Shown here in pieces: positions 8,496-17,456 of a DNA stretch of 64,000 nt; position 1 is the stretch's first letter; each line of letters opens with the position of its first letter. Below the pieces are notes generated by a model. The model saw nothing but the letters and a program-made list of their open reading frames with translations, ran no database searches and had not been told where the DNA came from. The stretch is from assembly GCA_027490145.1 (NCBI GenBank), contig JAIXYQ010000006.1:124001-188000 (forward strand), written 5' to 3'. Source of the stretch: Planctomycetaceae bacterium (lineage in GTDB: Bacteria > Planctomycetota > Phycisphaerae > Phycisphaerales > SM1A02). A program made the position numbers and the translations under genes.

Positions 8496-9113
8496 ATGGC
8501 GGACCGGTTCCACTCGGGCATCGCGAAACTCGTGATGCAGCTCGGTGAGCAGGATCCAGCGACCTCGCTCGATGACGTGAGCGACAGGGACCTCCACGTG
8601 CAGGCCGCGGAGGCCATCGGGGCGGGCGTCGGCTGGTCGAGCCGCGACCTCCCCTATCCGGGCTTCGAGGCGCCTGCGGGCAACGTCCGTGCGAAGCCCC
8701 CCCGCTGCAGCGTTGTGCTGGCACCACGGCACGTCCAGGGCCCCGATGATGCACCGGGACTCTTCAGGGAATCGATGTGTGCTCCTGAAGAGGCGTGCTG
8801 GATCGAGGTCGTGTTGGCGCGCGAGTGGCGACACGTCGAGCGCTGTCCGCGCTATGCCCCCGCGTTCACCGACCGAGCGATGCGCCTGGTGGCGCAACTG
8901 GCCACCGACGAGCGCATCGTGCACGCACGGCTCGCGTGGCTCGTGCTGGCCTCGAGCGAGGAGCGGGCCCGCACCGACCTTGCGACGTGGGAACGGCTGG
9001 CGCTTTCGGAGGGACTGCCGGTCGGTGCCCCCGTGATCCGCGCGCAGCCCATCCCCGACGTCCAGGGCAACGCGGCGTGCCTCACGGCGATCGTGCCGGT
9101 CCAGCGGCTCTGA
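8496..9113 (+). CDS. Unknown soluble protein
   Basis: I do not recognise this 205-residue product. It reads MADRFHSGIAKLVMQLGEQD and ends CLTAIVPVQRL. It has no signal peptide or membrane segment and contains a helical Ala/Arg/Glu-rich middle. The opposite strand is also open here, but this frame has the more natural protein composition. An in-frame GTG at 8478 is an alternative start and has CACCAT 6 bases upstream, which fits the leaderless pattern of this genome. Its 3' end overlaps the end of lpxB on the other strand by 32 bases. It is divergent from livK. Confidence 0.5.
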   Translation: MADRFHSGIAKLVMQLGEQDPATSLDDVSDRDLHVQAAEAIGAGVGWSSRDLPYPGFEAPAGNVRAKPPRCSVVLAPRHVQGPDDAPGLFRESMCAPEEACWIEVVLAREWRHVERCPRYAPAFTDRAMRLVAQLATDERIVHARLAWLVLASSEERARTDLATWERLALSEGLPVGAPVIRAQPIPDVQGNAACLTAIVPVQRL

Positions 9114-10302
9114 CGCCGGCCAGGACCTCGGCGATCTCATCCTTCGACAACGTGCCCTTGGTCAGGACACGCAGGATGAGCGCGGCAGCCTCGGTCCCCG
9201 GACGGTGCCCAGAGTATGGCGCCATCATGCGACGGAGCTCGGCGCTCGCCGCGGCCGCACGCCGGGAGTCCTTGAGGAACTCATCGGCGGCATCGGCGAA
9301 GGCCTGCGCCCCGAGCGCGGTCGGCACAAACTCCGGCACGACCTCCTTGCCGGCGATGATGTTGGGCAGGAGCCGGTGCGGCGCGCGCAGCACGAGCTTC
9401 GAGACCAGGTAGGACAGCCAACTGACGCGATAGAGCCCGACCATCGGCTTGCCATGGCGCGCCACATCGAGCGACACGGTGCCGGAGACGTTGATGGCCA
9501 GATCGCACCAGCGGAGCGCACCATCGATGCCGCCAACCACCACGTGCAGGCCGTTGGGCATGCTCGGCACGAGCTGAACCGCCAGCCGGGCGAGGTTCTC
9601 GTTGGCGGCGATGATCACTCCGGTCATGCCACGGTGCCGTCCCTGCAGCTCGATGAAGGTCTCGACCATCGCACGGAGGTTGGCCTTCAGTTCCTGGCTT
9701 CGACTGCCCGGCAGCAGCGCGATCTTGGGCGAACCGCTCGGCAGATGGCGCGCCGATGCCGCGAGCGCCGCCTCATCGAAGCCACGGTTGATGACCGGGT
9801 GACCGATGAAGGCTGCCTGCACGCCGCGGTCCCGGAACCACTGCTCCTCGAACGGCAGGAGGCACAGCACCAGATCCGTCAGGCGACGCAACTTCGCCAA
9901 GCGCCACTCGCCCCACGCCCACATCTGCGGGGCCACCAGGTGGACGGTGCGGATGCCCCGCGGCCGGATGGCCTTGACCACCGGGAAGTTCGCGGCCGGA
10001 CTGTCCACGGGCACGTGCAGCACGACCCGGTTTGCGAGGGACCACTCCGAGACCTCCCGACGAACGCGTCGCACCATGTTGATCTTGCCCAGGCCGGCAA
10101 GCCCCATGGCCCCGTCTTCAGCCGTGATCCCGATCATCTCTGCGCCGGCCTCGCGCATGCGCGGTCCGCCCCAGGCCGCGATGCGCACCGACGGATCCTG
10201 CTCGAGCAGGGCGCGGATGACCGGTGCGGCGTGAGCATCGCCAGAGGGCTCGAAGGCCGTGAAGAGGATCGTCCGGGACCCTGCGACGTTCGCGACTGAC
10301 AT
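9082..10302 (-). CDS. lpxB: Lipid-A-disaccharide synthase
   Basis: This 406-residue glycosyltransferase of family GT19 joins UDP-2,3-diacylglucosamine and lipid X to make the lipid A disaccharide at the inner membrane. The N-terminal run FTAFEPSGDAHAAPVIRAL matches the A/GEASGD motif of LpxB, with FEPSGD here. Later come HLVAPQMWAWGEWR, FIGHPVINR, ALLPGSRSQELKAN and NVSGTVSLDVARHGKPMV, all diagnostic. The start at 10302 follows a TACGCT box by 7 bases and removes an upstream open extension that runs over the aspS promoter. lpxB stands alone here, without lpxA, lpxD or fabZ. Its presence implies an outer membrane with lipid A. Confidence 0.93.
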   Translation of the reverse strand: MSVANVAGSRTILFTAFEPSGDAHAAPVIRALLEQDPSVRIAAWGGPRMREAGAEMIGITAEDGAMGLAGLGKINMVRRVRREVSEWSLANRVVLHVPVDSPAANFPVVKAIRPRGIRTVHLVAPQMWAWGEWRLAKLRRLTDLVLCLLPFEEQWFRDRGVQAAFIGHPVINRGFDEAALAASARHLPSGSPKIALLPGSRSQELKANLRAMVETFIELQGRHRGMTGVIIAANENLARLAVQLVPSMPNGLHVVVGGIDGALRWCDLAINVSGTVSLDVARHGKPMVGLYRVSWLSYLVSKLVLRAPHRLLPNIIAGKEVVPEFVPTALGAQAFADAADEFLKDSRRAAAASAELRRMMAPYSGHRPGTEAAALILRVLTKGTLSKDEIAEVLAGVRAAGPARSP

Positions 10303-10309
10303 GGTCCGA

Positions 10310-10315
10310 AGCGTA
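10310..10315 (-). promoter_or_regulatory. -10 box of a leaderless promoter for lpxB
   Basis: TACGCT on the minus strand ends 7 bases before the lpxB ATG. It shares a 67-base divergent intergenic region with the aspS promoter. Confidence 0.5.
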
Positions 10316-10341
10316 ACCGTCAGCACCTCCGACGTGTCGGC

Positions 10342-10347
10342 TAGCAT
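10342..10347 (+). promoter_or_regulatory. -10 box of aspS
   Basis: TAGCAT lies 22 bases before the aspS ATG, which predicts a leader of about 16 bases. No GGAG is visible in that leader. Confidence 0.4.
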
Positions 10348-10369
10348 CCCTCGCCCGACAGGCTCAACC

Positions 10370-12166
10370 ATGCTCAAGCGCACCCACTTCTGCGGCCACC
10401 TCCGTCCCGTCCATGCCGGACAGTCCGTCACCATCTGCGGCTGGGTCAACACCTACCGCGACCAGGGGAAGGGTCTGTTCTTCATCGACCTTCGCGACAA
10501 GGAAGGCCTGGCTCAGGTGGTCTTCGACCTCGAGTCGAGCGCCGATGACGTCGTGACCGCCGCGCACGCCCTTCGCCGCGAGGACGTGGTGGCCGTGCAG
10601 GGCACGGTCCGCCTGCGCGCCGGCGGAGCCAACCCCAAGCTCGCCACCGGTGAGGTCGAGGTCGTCGTCGAGCGGCTCGAGGTCCTGAACAAGGCCGAGA
10701 CCCCGCCGATCCTCCCCGACGAGCATGATGCGGAGAAGATCAACGAGGAAACGCGCCTGCGCTACCGGTACATCGACCTGCGCCGGCCCCGCATGCAGCA
10801 CATCCTGAAGACCCGCAGCCGCATCACGAAGTTCGCGCGCGACTACTTCGCGGGCAACGGCTTCATGGAGATCGAGACGCCCCTGCTCATCAAGAGCACG
10901 CCCGAGGGCGCACGCGACTTCATCGTGCCCAGCCGCCTCCACCCGGGGAGCTGGTACGCCCTCCCGCAGAGCCCGCAGCTCTTCAAGCAGATCCTGATGG
11001 TCGCCGGGTGCGACCGCTACATGCAGATCTGCCGGTGCCTGCGCGACGAGGATCCGCGCGCCGACCGCCAGGCGGAGTTCAGCCAGATCGACCTCGAGAT
11101 GTCCTTCGTCGAGCGCGAAGACGTGATGTCGATGATGACCGGCTTCGTGCGTGGGCTCTGGACCGAACTCTTCCAGTACGACATCGGCCAGGTGCCGATG
11201 ATGACCTACGCCGAGGCCATGGAGCGCTTCGGCATCGACCGCCCCGACACGCGCTTCGACCTGCACATCCACGACGTGTCCGACCTGGCCGCCGGGTGCG
11301 ACTTCAAGGTCTTCCAGGAAGCCCTGGCCAAGCGCAGCCCCGCCGGGCGCAAGGGCGTGGTGAAGTGCATCCGCGTCCCCGGTGGTGCGGAGAAGCTCAC
11401 GCGCAAGATGACCGACGGCTACTCCGAGTGGGTGCGCACCTTCAAGGCCGGCGGCGTCCCGGTGGTCAAGCTCACGGCCAACGGGTTCGAGACGGGCATC
11501 GCGAAGTTCCTCGAGCCGATCAAGGATCGCCTGATCGAGCGCCTCGGACTCCAGGTGGGCGATGCCGTGCTGTTCGCCTGCGACAGCTGGGAAGTCGCGA
11601 CCAAGACGATGGGCGAGCTGCGGCTGAAGCTGGCGGGCGACCTGGGGCTCATCCCCGAGGGCCGCTGGAACTTCCTGTGGGTGATCGACTTCCCCATGTT
11701 CGAGTGGGATGACGACGGCAAGCGCTGGGTCGCGCTGCACCACCCGTTCACCAGCCCCAATCCCGACCAGTTCGGCATCCTCGAGAGCGATCCCGGCGCA
11801 TGCCTCAGCGCGGGCTATGACCTCGTGCTGAACGGCAGCGAGATCGCCGGCGGGTCCATCCGCATCCATCGCATGGACGTGCAGGAACGGGTCTTCAAGC
11901 TGATCGGCCTGACGGCCGAGGACGCCAACGCCAAGTTCGGCTTCCTGCTCAGCGCACTGCGCCACGGCGCGCCGCCGCACGGCGGCATCGCCTTCGGCCT
12001 GGACCGCCTGGTCATGCACATCGTGGGCACGGACAACATCCGCGACGTCATTGCCTTCCCCAAGACGCAGTCCGGCGGCGACCTCATGATCGAGGCGCCG
12101 GGCCCGGTCGACCTGGCCCAGCTCCAGGAGTTGCACGTGCGTCAGGCGTTGCCGCCGAAGGCCTGA
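10370..12166 (+). CDS. aspS: Aspartyl-tRNA synthetase
   Basis: This 598-residue class II synthetase has the bacterial architecture: an N-terminal OB-fold anticodon-binding domain (about 1-110, GWVNTYRDQGKGLFFIDLRD), the catalytic core and the inserted GAD domain. Motif 1 is in FMEIETPLLIKSTPEGARDF, motif 2 in QICRCLRDEDPRADRQAEF and motif 3 in GIAFGLDRLVMHIVGTD. The sequence around LPQSPQLFKQILMVAG is the flipping-loop/active-site region of AspRS. Whether it discriminates Asp from Asn tRNA cannot be told here. The chosen ATG gives the usual length; the in-frame extension to 10259 would run over the divergent promoter. Confidence 0.97.
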   Translation: MLKRTHFCGHLRPVHAGQSVTICGWVNTYRDQGKGLFFIDLRDKEGLAQVVFDLESSADDVVTAAHALRREDVVAVQGTVRLRAGGANPKLATGEVEVVVERLEVLNKAETPPILPDEHDAEKINEETRLRYRYIDLRRPRMQHILKTRSRITKFARDYFAGNGFMEIETPLLIKSTPEGARDFIVPSRLHPGSWYALPQSPQLFKQILMVAGCDRYMQICRCLRDEDPRADRQAEFSQIDLEMSFVEREDVMSMMTGFVRGLWTELFQYDIGQVPMMTYAEAMERFGIDRPDTRFDLHIHDVSDLAAGCDFKVFQEALAKRSPAGRKGVVKCIRVPGGAEKLTRKMTDGYSEWVRTFKAGGVPVVKLTANGFETGIAKFLEPIKDRLIERLGLQVGDAVLFACDSWEVATKTMGELRLKLAGDLGLIPEGRWNFLWVIDFPMFEWDDDGKRWVALHHPFTSPNPDQFGILESDPGACLSAGYDLVLNGSEIAGGSIRIHRMDVQERVFKLIGLTAEDANAKFGFLLSALRHGAPPHGGIAFGLDRLVMHIVGTDNIRDVIAFPKTQSGGDLMIEAPGPVDLAQLQELHVRQALPPKA

Positions 12167-12170
12167 GCCG

Positions 12171-12202
12171 CCCGGACACCGCGTCGCGTCGGAAGGTCCG
12201 GG
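12171..12202. terminator. Possible bidirectional terminator between aspS and the symporter
   Basis: A 7-base-pair stem (CCCGGAC with GTCCGGG) encloses an 18-base loop between two convergent stop codons. TTCAATCC follows on the plus strand. Confidence 0.4.
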
Positions 12203-12203
12203 T

Positions 12204-13502
12204 TCAATCCGGCGCGAGCCGCGTGAGCAGTCGCGCCCCGATCATGTCGCCCTGCACGTTGACCATCGTGCGGACCATGTCGAGGATCCGGTCGACCCCG
12301 ATGATGATGCCGATGGCTTCGACGGGCAGTGACCGCGCCGGATCGTTGCCGAGGCTGGCGTTCACGGCCTGTACGACGAGCACCATCGTCACGAGGCCTG
12401 CGCTCGGGATCCCGGCCGCCCCCACCGCGGCCAGCGTGGCCGTCACGACGACGACCGCGAGCTCCGCCCCACCGAGCGCGATGCCGAAGAGTTGGCAGAG
12501 GAAGACGACCGCGACGGCCTCGTAGAGCGCCGTGCCGTCCATGTTGAGGGTCGAGCCCAGGGGACAGACGAACCGCGTCGCGCGTCGGCTGCACCCAGCC
12601 GCCTCGCAGGCCTCCATCGTCACCGGAAGCGTGGCGCTGCTCGAACTGGTGCTGAACGCGGTGAGCATGGCGCGCCGGACTCGCCAGAGGAACGCGAAGG
12701 GATTGCCGCCGCCGAGCACGGCCATGATGATCGGCAGCACCACGAAGGCGTGCAGCAGCAGCCCGCCGAGCACGACCAGCATGTAGGTGCCCAGCGAGCC
12801 CGACAGGGCCTCGAAGCCGGCCTTCGCGACGGTCGAGGTCACCAAGGCCAGGACGCCGACGGGCAGCACCCACAGCACGCAGCCGATCGCGCGCATGAGC
12901 GCTTGGTTCAGCCCCTCGATCACGTCGAGCGCCGTCCGGCCTGCGTCGCCGATCGCCGAGAGCCCAAGCCCGATGAGGATGCTGAAGGTGATCAGGCCAA
13001 GCGGGCGCGCAGCGACCATCTCGCCGAACACGTTCTTGGGGACGATTTGGTAGAGGATCGAGCGCCACGCGTCGTGCAGCGAACCGACCTCGCCGCCGGA
13101 GACGGCCGCGGGGAGCGCCGAGGGCGAGGCCTTCAGCGCCGCGGCGGCGGCAGGGTCGATCGATGCACCGGGAGCGACCCACGTGACGAGCAGTGCACCG
13201 AGCGCGGCCGCGATGGCCATCGTGGTGACGAAGAAGGCGAGCGTCGCACCGCCGAGCAGGCCCAGCCGCCCCGTCGCCCCGAGGCTCGCTGCACCGCCGA
13301 TCACGCTGAGCAGGATCAGCGGGACCACCAGCAGCAGCAGCGGACGCACCAGGAGCATCTCGCCCACGAGCGCGAAGCCGTCGGCAGAGCCGCCGTTGCG
13401 GTGGATCCACTCGCCGAGTGCGGCGCCGGCCACCATCGCGACGAGCGACCCGAACGTGACCCAACGGTCCTTCGTGCGGGTCGATGTCGCTGTGGTGTCC
13501 AT
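12204..13502 (-). CDS. Dicarboxylate/amino acid:cation symporter (DAACS family)
   Basis: This 432-residue membrane protein has about eight hydrophobic segments. The serine-rich re-entrant loop FSTSSSSATLPVTM, the PLGSTLNMDGTALYEAV motif, and VDRILDMVRTMVNVQGDM near the C terminus are the three hallmarks of the glutamate/dicarboxylate symporter family (GltP, DctA, EAAT). The second of these carries the NMDGT motif that coordinates sodium and substrate. It imports acidic amino acids or C4 dicarboxylates with H+ or Na+; the substrate is not decided. It begins 6 bases after the trxB stop, so it is expressed with trxB. Confidence 0.92.
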   Translation of the reverse strand: MDTTATSTRTKDRWVTFGSLVAMVAGAALGEWIHRNGGSADGFALVGEMLLVRPLLLLVVPLILLSVIGGAASLGATGRLGLLGGATLAFFVTTMAIAAALGALLVTWVAPGASIDPAAAAALKASPSALPAAVSGGEVGSLHDAWRSILYQIVPKNVFGEMVAARPLGLITFSILIGLGLSAIGDAGRTALDVIEGLNQALMRAIGCVLWVLPVGVLALVTSTVAKAGFEALSGSLGTYMLVVLGGLLLHAFVVLPIIMAVLGGGNPFAFLWRVRRAMLTAFSTSSSSATLPVTMEACEAAGCSRRATRFVCPLGSTLNMDGTALYEAVAVVFLCQLFGIALGGAELAVVVVTATLAAVGAAGIPSAGLVTMVLVVQAVNASLGNDPARSLPVEAIGIIIGVDRILDMVRTMVNVQGDMIGARLLTRLAPD

Positions 13503-13508
13503 GCGGCT

Positions 13509-14486
13509 TCAGTGCACGCCCTGGCCCGCAAGCCAGCGTTCGCAGTCGATCGCAGCCTGGCAGCCCATGCCCGCGGCGCTCACGGCCTGGCGGTACGTCG
13601 GGTCGGCCACGTCACCAGCGGCGAACACGCCATCGACGTTCGTCGCGCTCGATCGCGTGGCCAGCGCCACGTAGCCCTTGTCGTCGAAGGCGAGCCCGGT
13701 CCCCTGCAGGAACCGGGTCGCAGGCGAGTGACCGATGGCGATGAACAGGCCACCGACGGCGACGCGGGAGCGCTCCTTGGTCACGGTGTCCTCGAGCTCG
13801 ACCGCCTCGATGCGCTTCTCGCCGATCACGTCGACGACGACCTTGTTCCAGAGCACCTCGGCCTTGGGATCCTTCAGGATCCGCTCCTGCATGGCCTTGC
13901 TCGCGCGGAAGCTGTCGCGGCGGTGGATGATGAGCACCTTGCCGGCGAACTTGGTCAGGTAGCTCGCCTCCTCCATCGCGGTGTCACCGCCGCCGACGAC
14001 GGCGACGGTCGCACCACGGTAGATCGGGAGCGCACCATCACACACGGCGCACGCGCTCACGCCGCCGCCGGTCTGCGCCAGGTGGAGCTCGTTCTTGAGG
14101 CCCAGCCAGTTCGCCGTGGCTCCGGTGGCGATGATGACCGAGTGCGTTCGCACGGTCTTGCCGTCGCCGGTCTTCAGCGTGAACGGGCGCTGGGAGAAGT
14201 CGCAGTGCACGATGTCGTCGCCGACCACGCGCGTGCCGAATCGTTCGGCCTGCTCCTGGAACTTCTGCATCATCTCGGGGCCGGTCACGCCGTGCGGGAA
14301 GCCCGGGTAGTTCTCCACCTCGGTCGTCATCATGAGCTGCCCACCCGGCAGCACGGGGGCCGGGTTCGACGCGGGCACACCCACGTACACGACCGGCGAC
14401 AGGCTTGCGCGCGCCGCGTAGATCGCCGCCGTCCAGCCGGCAGGACCACTGCCGATGATGACCACCTTCTCGATGCCTTCGTTCAT
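13509..14486 (-). CDS. trxB: Thioredoxin-disulfide reductase
   Basis: This 325-residue flavoenzyme reduces thioredoxin with NADPH. The FAD-binding GSGPAGWTAAIYAARA is at residues 13-28, the redox CxxC (SACAVCDGALP) just before mid-protein, the NADPH-binding GGGDTAMEEASYL follows it, and the second FAD-contact motif VDGVFAAGDVADPTYRQ is near the C terminus. Length and order are those of low-molecular-weight bacterial TrxB. The gene starts 21 bases after a secreted protein gene and is followed 6 bases later by a symporter, so it sits in a three-gene operon without an obvious common theme. Confidence 0.96.
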   Translation of the reverse strand: MNEGIEKVVIIGSGPAGWTAAIYAARASLSPVVYVGVPASNPAPVLPGGQLMMTTEVENYPGFPHGVTGPEMMQKFQEQAERFGTRVVGDDIVHCDFSQRPFTLKTGDGKTVRTHSVIIATGATANWLGLKNELHLAQTGGGVSACAVCDGALPIYRGATVAVVGGGDTAMEEASYLTKFAGKVLIIHRRDSFRASKAMQERILKDPKAEVLWNKVVVDVIGEKRIEAVELEDTVTKERSRVAVGGLFIAIGHSPATRFLQGTGLAFDDKGYVALATRSSATNVDGVFAAGDVADPTYRQAVSAAGMGCQAAIDCERWLAGQGVH

Positions 14487-14507
14487 GGTGCTGTTCCCGT
14501 CCCGGCT

Positions 14508-15956
14508 TCAGGAGCCGAGCAATCCCTGCTCGCGCGCGAGTTCACGCACGGGCGGCCAGATGAGGATGTCGCCCTTGGACCCGTCGTCGGTGTGGGTCGC
14601 GGCTTCGTTGCTCTCGTGATCGATGCCCTTCGCGAAGATCAGCACCCCGGGGGCTTCGATGCGTCCGACCGATGCATCCACGGCCTTGGGCTTGGCGACG
14701 GCGCGGTACTCGAACCCCTTGTACCCCTTGTCATAGGGGTCGAGGTTCATCTTGGTCTTCATGTAGTCGGACTGGATCGCGATCTCGACCTTCTGCGGCC
14801 ATCGTCCCTGGTCGGCCCGGTAGCGCGCCACCACGGCGGCGGCGAACGCCGTTCCGTTGGCGTTGGCGATCAGCACGTTGCGCGCATCGAACGCCCTGGT
14901 CAGGTCCTGCAGAAGCTTGGACACCGCCGCGTACTTGACGGGGTTGAGGCGGCTGGTTTCCGTCGGCAGCTCGAAGATCGGGTTGCCGTACGGGCGCATG
15001 CGCCAGCGCCGCCACCAATCGTCGTAGATCGCCTGGAGCTTCTCTTCGCTGGCCTCGAGGCTGCCGTGGACCTCGGCCACGCGCTTCCACATCTTCTCCT
15101 CGCCGAAGCGCTGCATCGGGCTGGCGTGGGCCGGATCGGCACCGAACACGGCCGCGAAGCGATCGGCGTCGGGCTGGCCGGCGTCATCGAAGCCACGGGC
15201 CAGCTGGGCAGCCACCACGAGGCGGTCACCCTCGGGCAGGAGCAGTCGACGCATGCGCTCGCTGTCACCCGTGCCCAGGAATGGATATCCCTTGAGCGCC
15301 ACCTCGCGCAGGGCGGGTGCCGGGGCCTTGTCGCGGTAGCGCCACATCATGTCGCGCTGGACCGACAGAGCCTGCGTGAACTGCTCCATGCCGAAGAGCT
15401 TCTCCGCCAGCAGGGATTGGTCGCACACCTGGCGCAGGAGGCGCAGGTACGCGACGCCGAGCTCGAAGCCCTCCTTGAACTTGCCTTCCTCGCACAACCG
15501 GTACTGCTCGGCCGTGGCGTACTGCCCAATGGTTCGCAGGGCGGGCAGATAGCCCACCTTGATGTTGACCAAGTGGTCGCCATCGCCGAGCGTCACCGCG
15601 ACACCCTTGCCCTTGAGCCCGGCCGGGAGGGTGGCATCGCCGTACGGCATGCCCCACGCGAGCGCTGACTGCGCTTGGACGAGCGCCTTGCCCATGCCGG
15701 GATTCGCCTTCGCCCAGTCCGCGAACTTGGACCAGTCCTTCATGCCGGGCCAGATCGCGTCCTGGCCGCAGCCTGCCTCGGCAGCGCATGGCGGTGCAGG
15801 CATCGCGGCCCACGCCTCGAGGACAGGCTTCCAACTGAGCTTGTCGGCGCTGGCCTTGGCCAGGGTGCCATTCAGCTGCTTGAGGAGGTCAGCGCCATCC
15901 TGCGCGGCGGCGGAGGGAGCGACGAGACAGGCGACGATGGCGAGGGCTCGAACCAT
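14508..15956 (-). CDS. Secreted protein of unknown function
   Basis: This 482-residue protein begins with a signal peptide (about residues 1-18, cleaved near PSAAA-QDGA) and then has no membrane segment. Two short cysteine-containing stretches (PPCAAEAGCGQD and RQVCDQSL) might form disulfides. I do not recognise the fold; it is rich in Ala, Leu, Arg and Asp and probably all-helical in its first half. The start at 15956 is supported by GGAG 8 bases upstream and by the signal peptide. It is the first gene of an operon with trxB and a symporter, and divergent from purD. Confidence 0.75.
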   Translation of the reverse strand: MVRALAIVACLVAPSAAAQDGADLLKQLNGTLAKASADKLSWKPVLEAWAAMPAPPCAAEAGCGQDAIWPGMKDWSKFADWAKANPGMGKALVQAQSALAWGMPYGDATLPAGLKGKGVAVTLGDGDHLVNIKVGYLPALRTIGQYATAEQYRLCEEGKFKEGFELGVAYLRLLRQVCDQSLLAEKLFGMEQFTQALSVQRDMMWRYRDKAPAPALREVALKGYPFLGTGDSERMRRLLLPEGDRLVVAAQLARGFDDAGQPDADRFAAVFGADPAHASPMQRFGEEKMWKRVAEVHGSLEASEEKLQAIYDDWWRRWRMRPYGNPIFELPTETSRLNPVKYAAVSKLLQDLTRAFDARNVLIANANGTAFAAAVVARYRADQGRWPQKVEIAIQSDYMKTKMNLDPYDKGYKGFEYRAVAKPKAVDASVGRIEAPGVLIFAKGIDHESNEAATHTDDGSKGDILIWPPVRELAREQGLLGS

Positions 15957-15977
15957 GGTGAAGACTCCGGGGAACGA

Positions 15978-15983
15978 AGGCTA
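15978..15983 (-). promoter_or_regulatory. -10 box of the secreted protein-trxB-symporter operon
   Basis: TAGCCT on the minus strand gives a predicted leader of about 15 bases containing GGAG at 15965-15968. Its purD partner lies on the other strand about 35 bases away. Confidence 0.45.
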
Positions 15984-16015
15984 GCACGAAGGCCCGGCCG
16001 CCGCGGCGTGACCAC

Positions 16016-16021
16016 TACACT
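16016..16021 (+). promoter_or_regulatory. -10 box of a leaderless promoter for purD
   Basis: TACACT ends 6 bases before the purD ATG, with no Shine-Dalgarno sequence between them. Confidence 0.6.
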
Positions 16022-16027
16022 CGCCCC

Positions 16028-17362
16028 ATGGCCGAGGTCCTGCCCGATCGCATCAATGTCCTGCTCGTCGGTTCCGGTGGTCGCGAACATGCACTCGCAT
16101 GGTGCATGCGCCGGTCGCGGCGGTTGGGCGCACTCTGGTGCGAGAAGACCGCCAATGCCGGGATCCAGGCGCTGTGCACGGCCTGCCCCGAAGACGTCGC
16201 GGCCACGCGGAACTTCCACTTCCTGCAGTGGCTCACGAAGGAGCGGATCGGGCTCGTGGTGATTGGCCCGGAGGCGCCGCTCGAAGCGGGTCTTGCCGAT
16301 GCCATCGCGACGACCGGCGTCCCGGTCTTCGGTCCGGTCCAGGCTGGTGCACGGCTCGAGGGCGACAAGGCGTTCGCCAAGGACTTGATGCGCCAAGCGA
16401 GCGTGCCGACGGCCGAGGGCAAGTCATTCACGTCCATGGACGCAGCGCTGCACTACGTCCTCGCGCGCGACCAGCCGATGGTCGTGAAGGCGGCCGGACT
16501 CTGTGCCGGCAAGGGCGTGGTCGTGTGTGATCGCGGCGGCGAGGCCGCCGCCGTCATCCGTCGCATGATGGGCGCCAAGGAGTTCGGTGACGCCGGTGCG
16601 AAGGTCGTGATCGAGGAGAAGCTCGACGGGCAGGAACTGTCCGTGCTGGCACTCGTCGATGGGAGCACGATCAGCCTGCTCGAACCCTGCCAGGACCACA
16701 AGCAGGTCGGCGAGGGCGACACGGGCGCCAACACCGGCGGCATGGGTGCGTACTGCCCGACTCCCCTGGCGGACGAGGCCACGATGGACGCCGTCGTCCG
16801 CGATGTGCTCGTCCCGACCGTGGATGCGCTGAAGCGTGACGGCATTCCCTTCCGCGGCGTGCTGTACGCCGGCCTCATGCTGACGCCCGCAGGACCGAAG
16901 GTGCTCGAGTTCAACACGCGCTTCGGTGACCCCGAGACCCAGCCGCTCATGGTGCGGTTCCAGGGTGATCTCGTGGAGACGCTCTGGCGTTGTGCCACTG
17001 GCTCGCTCGACGAAGCCTCGTTCACGTTCGATCCTCGCGTGGCCGTGTGCGTCGCGGTGTGCGCGGAGGGTTACCCGGGAACGCCGCGCAAGGGTGATCC
17101 CATCAACGGCATCCCGGCGGCGGAAGCTTGCGCAGGCGATGGCGAGGAAGTCGTGGTGTTCCATGCAGGCACCACGCGCCGCAAGGACGGCACCTTGGTG
17201 ACCAACGGAGGGCGCGTCCTGGGCGTGACCGCCCTCGCGGCGACGCTTGAACGAGCCCAGGCGCTGGCCAATCAGGCCGCCCGATGCATCGAGTTTCCGG
17301 GCGCATTCTTCCGATCGGACATCGGCCATCGGGTGCTCAAGACGGCTTCTTCGAAGGCGTGA
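16028..17362 (+). CDS. purD: Phosphoribosylamine-glycine ligase
   Basis: This 444-residue ATP-grasp enzyme makes glycinamide ribonucleotide, the second step of purine synthesis. The N-terminal VLLVGSGGREHALAW near residue 11 is the GARS signature. Further on are IGPEAPLEAGLADAI, VVKAAGLCAGKGVVVC in the ATP-grasp fold, and GGMGAYCPTPLADEATM. PKVLEFNTRFGDPETQPLM carries the metal-binding Glu and Asn. The family's usual length is about 425, so it is complete. purN is also in the window (60064-60645) but not linked. A TACACT box 6 bases upstream of the ATG indicates leaderless translation. Confidence 0.96.
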   Translation: MAEVLPDRINVLLVGSGGREHALAWCMRRSRRLGALWCEKTANAGIQALCTACPEDVAATRNFHFLQWLTKERIGLVVIGPEAPLEAGLADAIATTGVPVFGPVQAGARLEGDKAFAKDLMRQASVPTAEGKSFTSMDAALHYVLARDQPMVVKAAGLCAGKGVVVCDRGGEAAAVIRRMMGAKEFGDAGAKVVIEEKLDGQELSVLALVDGSTISLLEPCQDHKQVGEGDTGANTGGMGAYCPTPLADEATMDAVVRDVLVPTVDALKRDGIPFRGVLYAGLMLTPAGPKVLEFNTRFGDPETQPLMVRFQGDLVETLWRCATGSLDEASFTFDPRVAVCVAVCAEGYPGTPRKGDPINGIPAAEACAGDGEEVVVFHAGTTRRKDGTLVTNGGRVLGVTALAATLERAQALANQAARCIEFPGAFFRSDIGHRVLKTASSKA

Positions 17363-17393
17363 ATCCGCGGTTGTGAGGGGCCCGATTGTGGTC

Positions 17394-17399
17394 TAGACT
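17394..17399 (+). promoter_or_regulatory. -10 box of the subtilase gene
   Basis: TAGACT would place the transcript start at about 17406, which coincides with an in-frame ATG. The downstream ATG at 17457 has GGAG 9 bases upstream, so a 51-base leader is the alternative reading. Confidence 0.5.
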
Positions 17400-17456
17400 C
17401 CGGGGATGGCCCGCTTCAGCGGGTTCTGTGCCATCGACCCCACGGAGCAAGTACCG

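Noticed and set aside
12492-15668. Very long plus-strand reading frame antisense to the symporter, trxB and secreted protein genes
   Set aside because: Its translation is rich in His, Arg and Gly with no domain, while the other strand encodes recognisable proteins across the same bases. GC-rich DNA makes long chance frames.
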